Positions 63,221 to 64,000 of a stretch of 64,000 nt of DNA are shown in pieces. Under the pieces are notes generated by a model, which saw nothing but the letters and a program-made list of their open reading frames with translations, had not been told where the DNA came from and made no database searches. The position numbers were made by a program, and so were the translations under genes. The stretch is taken from the NCBI RefSeq assembly GCF_900107795.1, contig NZ_FNRL01000010.1, positions 62,001 through 126,000 of the forward strand, written 5' to 3'. The stretch is from Chitinophaga terrae (ex Kim and Jung 2007) (lineage in GTDB: Bacteria > Bacteroidota > Bacteroidia > Chitinophagales > Chitinophagaceae). Positions within the stretch are counted from its first letter, which is position 1, and each line of letters starts with the position of its first letter.

Positions 63221-63643
63221 TTAATAGGTTTGGGCTGATCTTTTGCTGATATTACATATCTTTCCTATCTTCTTATAAAAAAACAAAATAAACAATAAAA
63301 TGCCAATTATTCCATTCAGCATACCATTCCCATCAATATGCCTTTCTGAGGTAATGGAAACATACATAAAATACTCAGCAGTAAAAATTGCCAATACGGC
63401 AAAGGCAAATAAAAATATATTCTTTATCCTAAAAGAAAAATAAATAGGAGCAGAAAATAGCATTATGCTTACGGCGGGTAAAAACATAACCATCCATAAA
63501 TAGTAGTACCAATCCGTTATACTCCTCAACTCCCATACCCTTAAAATCCTATAATCGTTCATTTCTATCATCCGAGTTGAGTAAAAAACTAAGTATTTTA
63601 AAAATACAAATAGCAGAACGTTCTTGAATGTCATTGTAATCAT
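63221..63643 (-). CDS. Hypothetical four-helix membrane protein
   Basis: The 140-aa frame encodes about four hydrophobic segments (near residues 7-21, 45-65, 70-92 and 112-130) and a basic C-terminus (KKIGKICNISKRSAQTY). Met4 is an alternative start. No family is recognised. The gene is AT-richer than its neighbours, with many Ile/Phe codons, which hints at recent acquisition or low expression. It precedes another unknown gene on the right edge by composition but is read leftward away from it. Confidence 0.6.
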   Translation of the reverse strand: MITMTFKNVLLFVFLKYLVFYSTRMIEMNDYRILRVWELRSITDWYYYLWMVMFLPAVSIMLFSAPIYFSFRIKNIFLFAFAVLAIFTAEYFMYVSITSERHIDGNGMLNGIIGILLFILFFYKKIGKICNISKRSAQTY

Positions 63644-63724
63644 ACCACGAATTTAACCATCAATTCTTTTTACTTTCTTCGCTTCCGACTTCTCGTGTCA
63701 TACCAGTCGTGCGATTCCAAACGG

Positions 63725-64000
63725 TTAATTGCCTTGCATTTCTTTAATGTCATAACCAGATATTTTTCCTTTAGTATAAACGCTTAGATCTATTGGCGCG
63801 CCTTTGCAAATATTAAGCGTACCTTCCAGCGAAGGTTCGTTAAAACTCTGCAATGATCCGATCTCAGTTTCCGATAATTTCAACATCACTTTTTTGACGG
63901 CTGTTGTTTTGTGAAACAATGAATCCTCCGTAAATCCACCTGTGCAGAGAAACAAAGCCCCTCCCACGTTAATGAAACCGCTATAATCCAATGTTCTGGC
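63725..64000 (-). CDS. Hypothetical protein, N-terminus outside window
   Basis: The frame is open to the right edge: three further in-frame codons precede the TTG at 63991, so the true start lies beyond the window. The 91 visible residues include VKKVMLKLSETEIGSL and a beta-rich end (LSVYTKGKISGYDIKEMQGN). No signal or family can be assigned. It lies 81 bp upstream of the membrane protein gene on the same strand, so the two may be cotranscribed. Confidence 0.6.
   Translation of the reverse strand, partial: ARTLDYSGFINVGGALFLCTGGFTEDSLFHKTTAVKKVMLKLSETEIGSLQSFNEPSLEGTLNICKGAPIDLSVYTKGKISGYDIKEMQGN

Overview
The window looks like chromosomal DNA from a Bacteroidota species, most likely family Chitinophagaceae (Chitinophaga-like). 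The evidence is a protein with a type IX secretion (T9SS) C-terminal sorting signal, DUF4270 and DUF2027/Smr proteins, a glycogen-synthase-like gene next to panC, promoter-like TAnnTTTG boxes in place of sigma70 -10 boxes, and few visible Shine-Dalgarno sequences. No tRNA, rRNA operon, IS element, prophage or CRISPR array was seen. One RNA gene, rnpB, is present.

Region 1 (1-25.7 kb) is an exopolysaccharide locus with secreted partners. A leftward block carries an orphan response regulator, a polyprenyl-phosphate sugar transferase, two family 2 glycosyltransferases and a cut-off AsnB-type amidotransferase. An 851-bp gap separates it from a rightward, tightly packed block: a Wzz/GumC-like chain-length protein with a degraded kinase domain, an acyltransferase, a 37-aa membrane peptide, an O-antigen ligase/polymerase-like protein, a short TolC-like protein, an esterase, a gluconate-dehydrogenase subunit 3-like protein, a further glycosyltransferase and a second acyltransferase. 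Next come a 2259-aa T9SS cargo (esterase, FN3, PA14, cadherin-like domains and three copies of an unrecognised module), a GMC oxidoreductase that is the likely partner of the subunit 3 protein, and a convergent beta-helix lipoprotein. Together these could build, modify, export and bind or remodel a surface polysaccharide.

Region 2 (26-42 kb) is mostly core metabolism. Leftward lie metK, a DUF4270 lipoprotein and a truncated glycogen-synthase-like protein. Rightward lie panC, panD, a flippase-like membrane protein, ppk1, ppx and panB, so pantothenate genes are interleaved with polyphosphate genes. An OafA-like acyltransferase and a three-gene lysine-degradation operon (saccharopine dehydrogenase family, 2-oxoadipate dioxygenase/decarboxylase, aminoadipate-semialdehyde dehydrogenase) follow.

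Region 3 (41.6-64 kb) holds a histidine-phosphatase-fold protein that has lost its catalytic motif, an S8 protease, rnpB, an Smr protein, DoxX, an APC permease, and the leftward operon bioD-fau-lpxK-rnr-polyprenyl synthase, in which RNase R carries a very long Lys/Ala/Pro tail. It continues with cystathionine beta-synthase plus a metal-receptor protein, an alpha/beta hydrolase, class II aldolase, accD, smpB, a TPR-like lipoprotein, thioredoxin, an ICMT-like methyltransferase and two unknown proteins at the right edge. Two long hairpin-forming repeats sharing a TTCACGC end and CAAAG-rich arms sit at 24.1 kb and 46.3 kb, with a half-copy near 55.1 kb.
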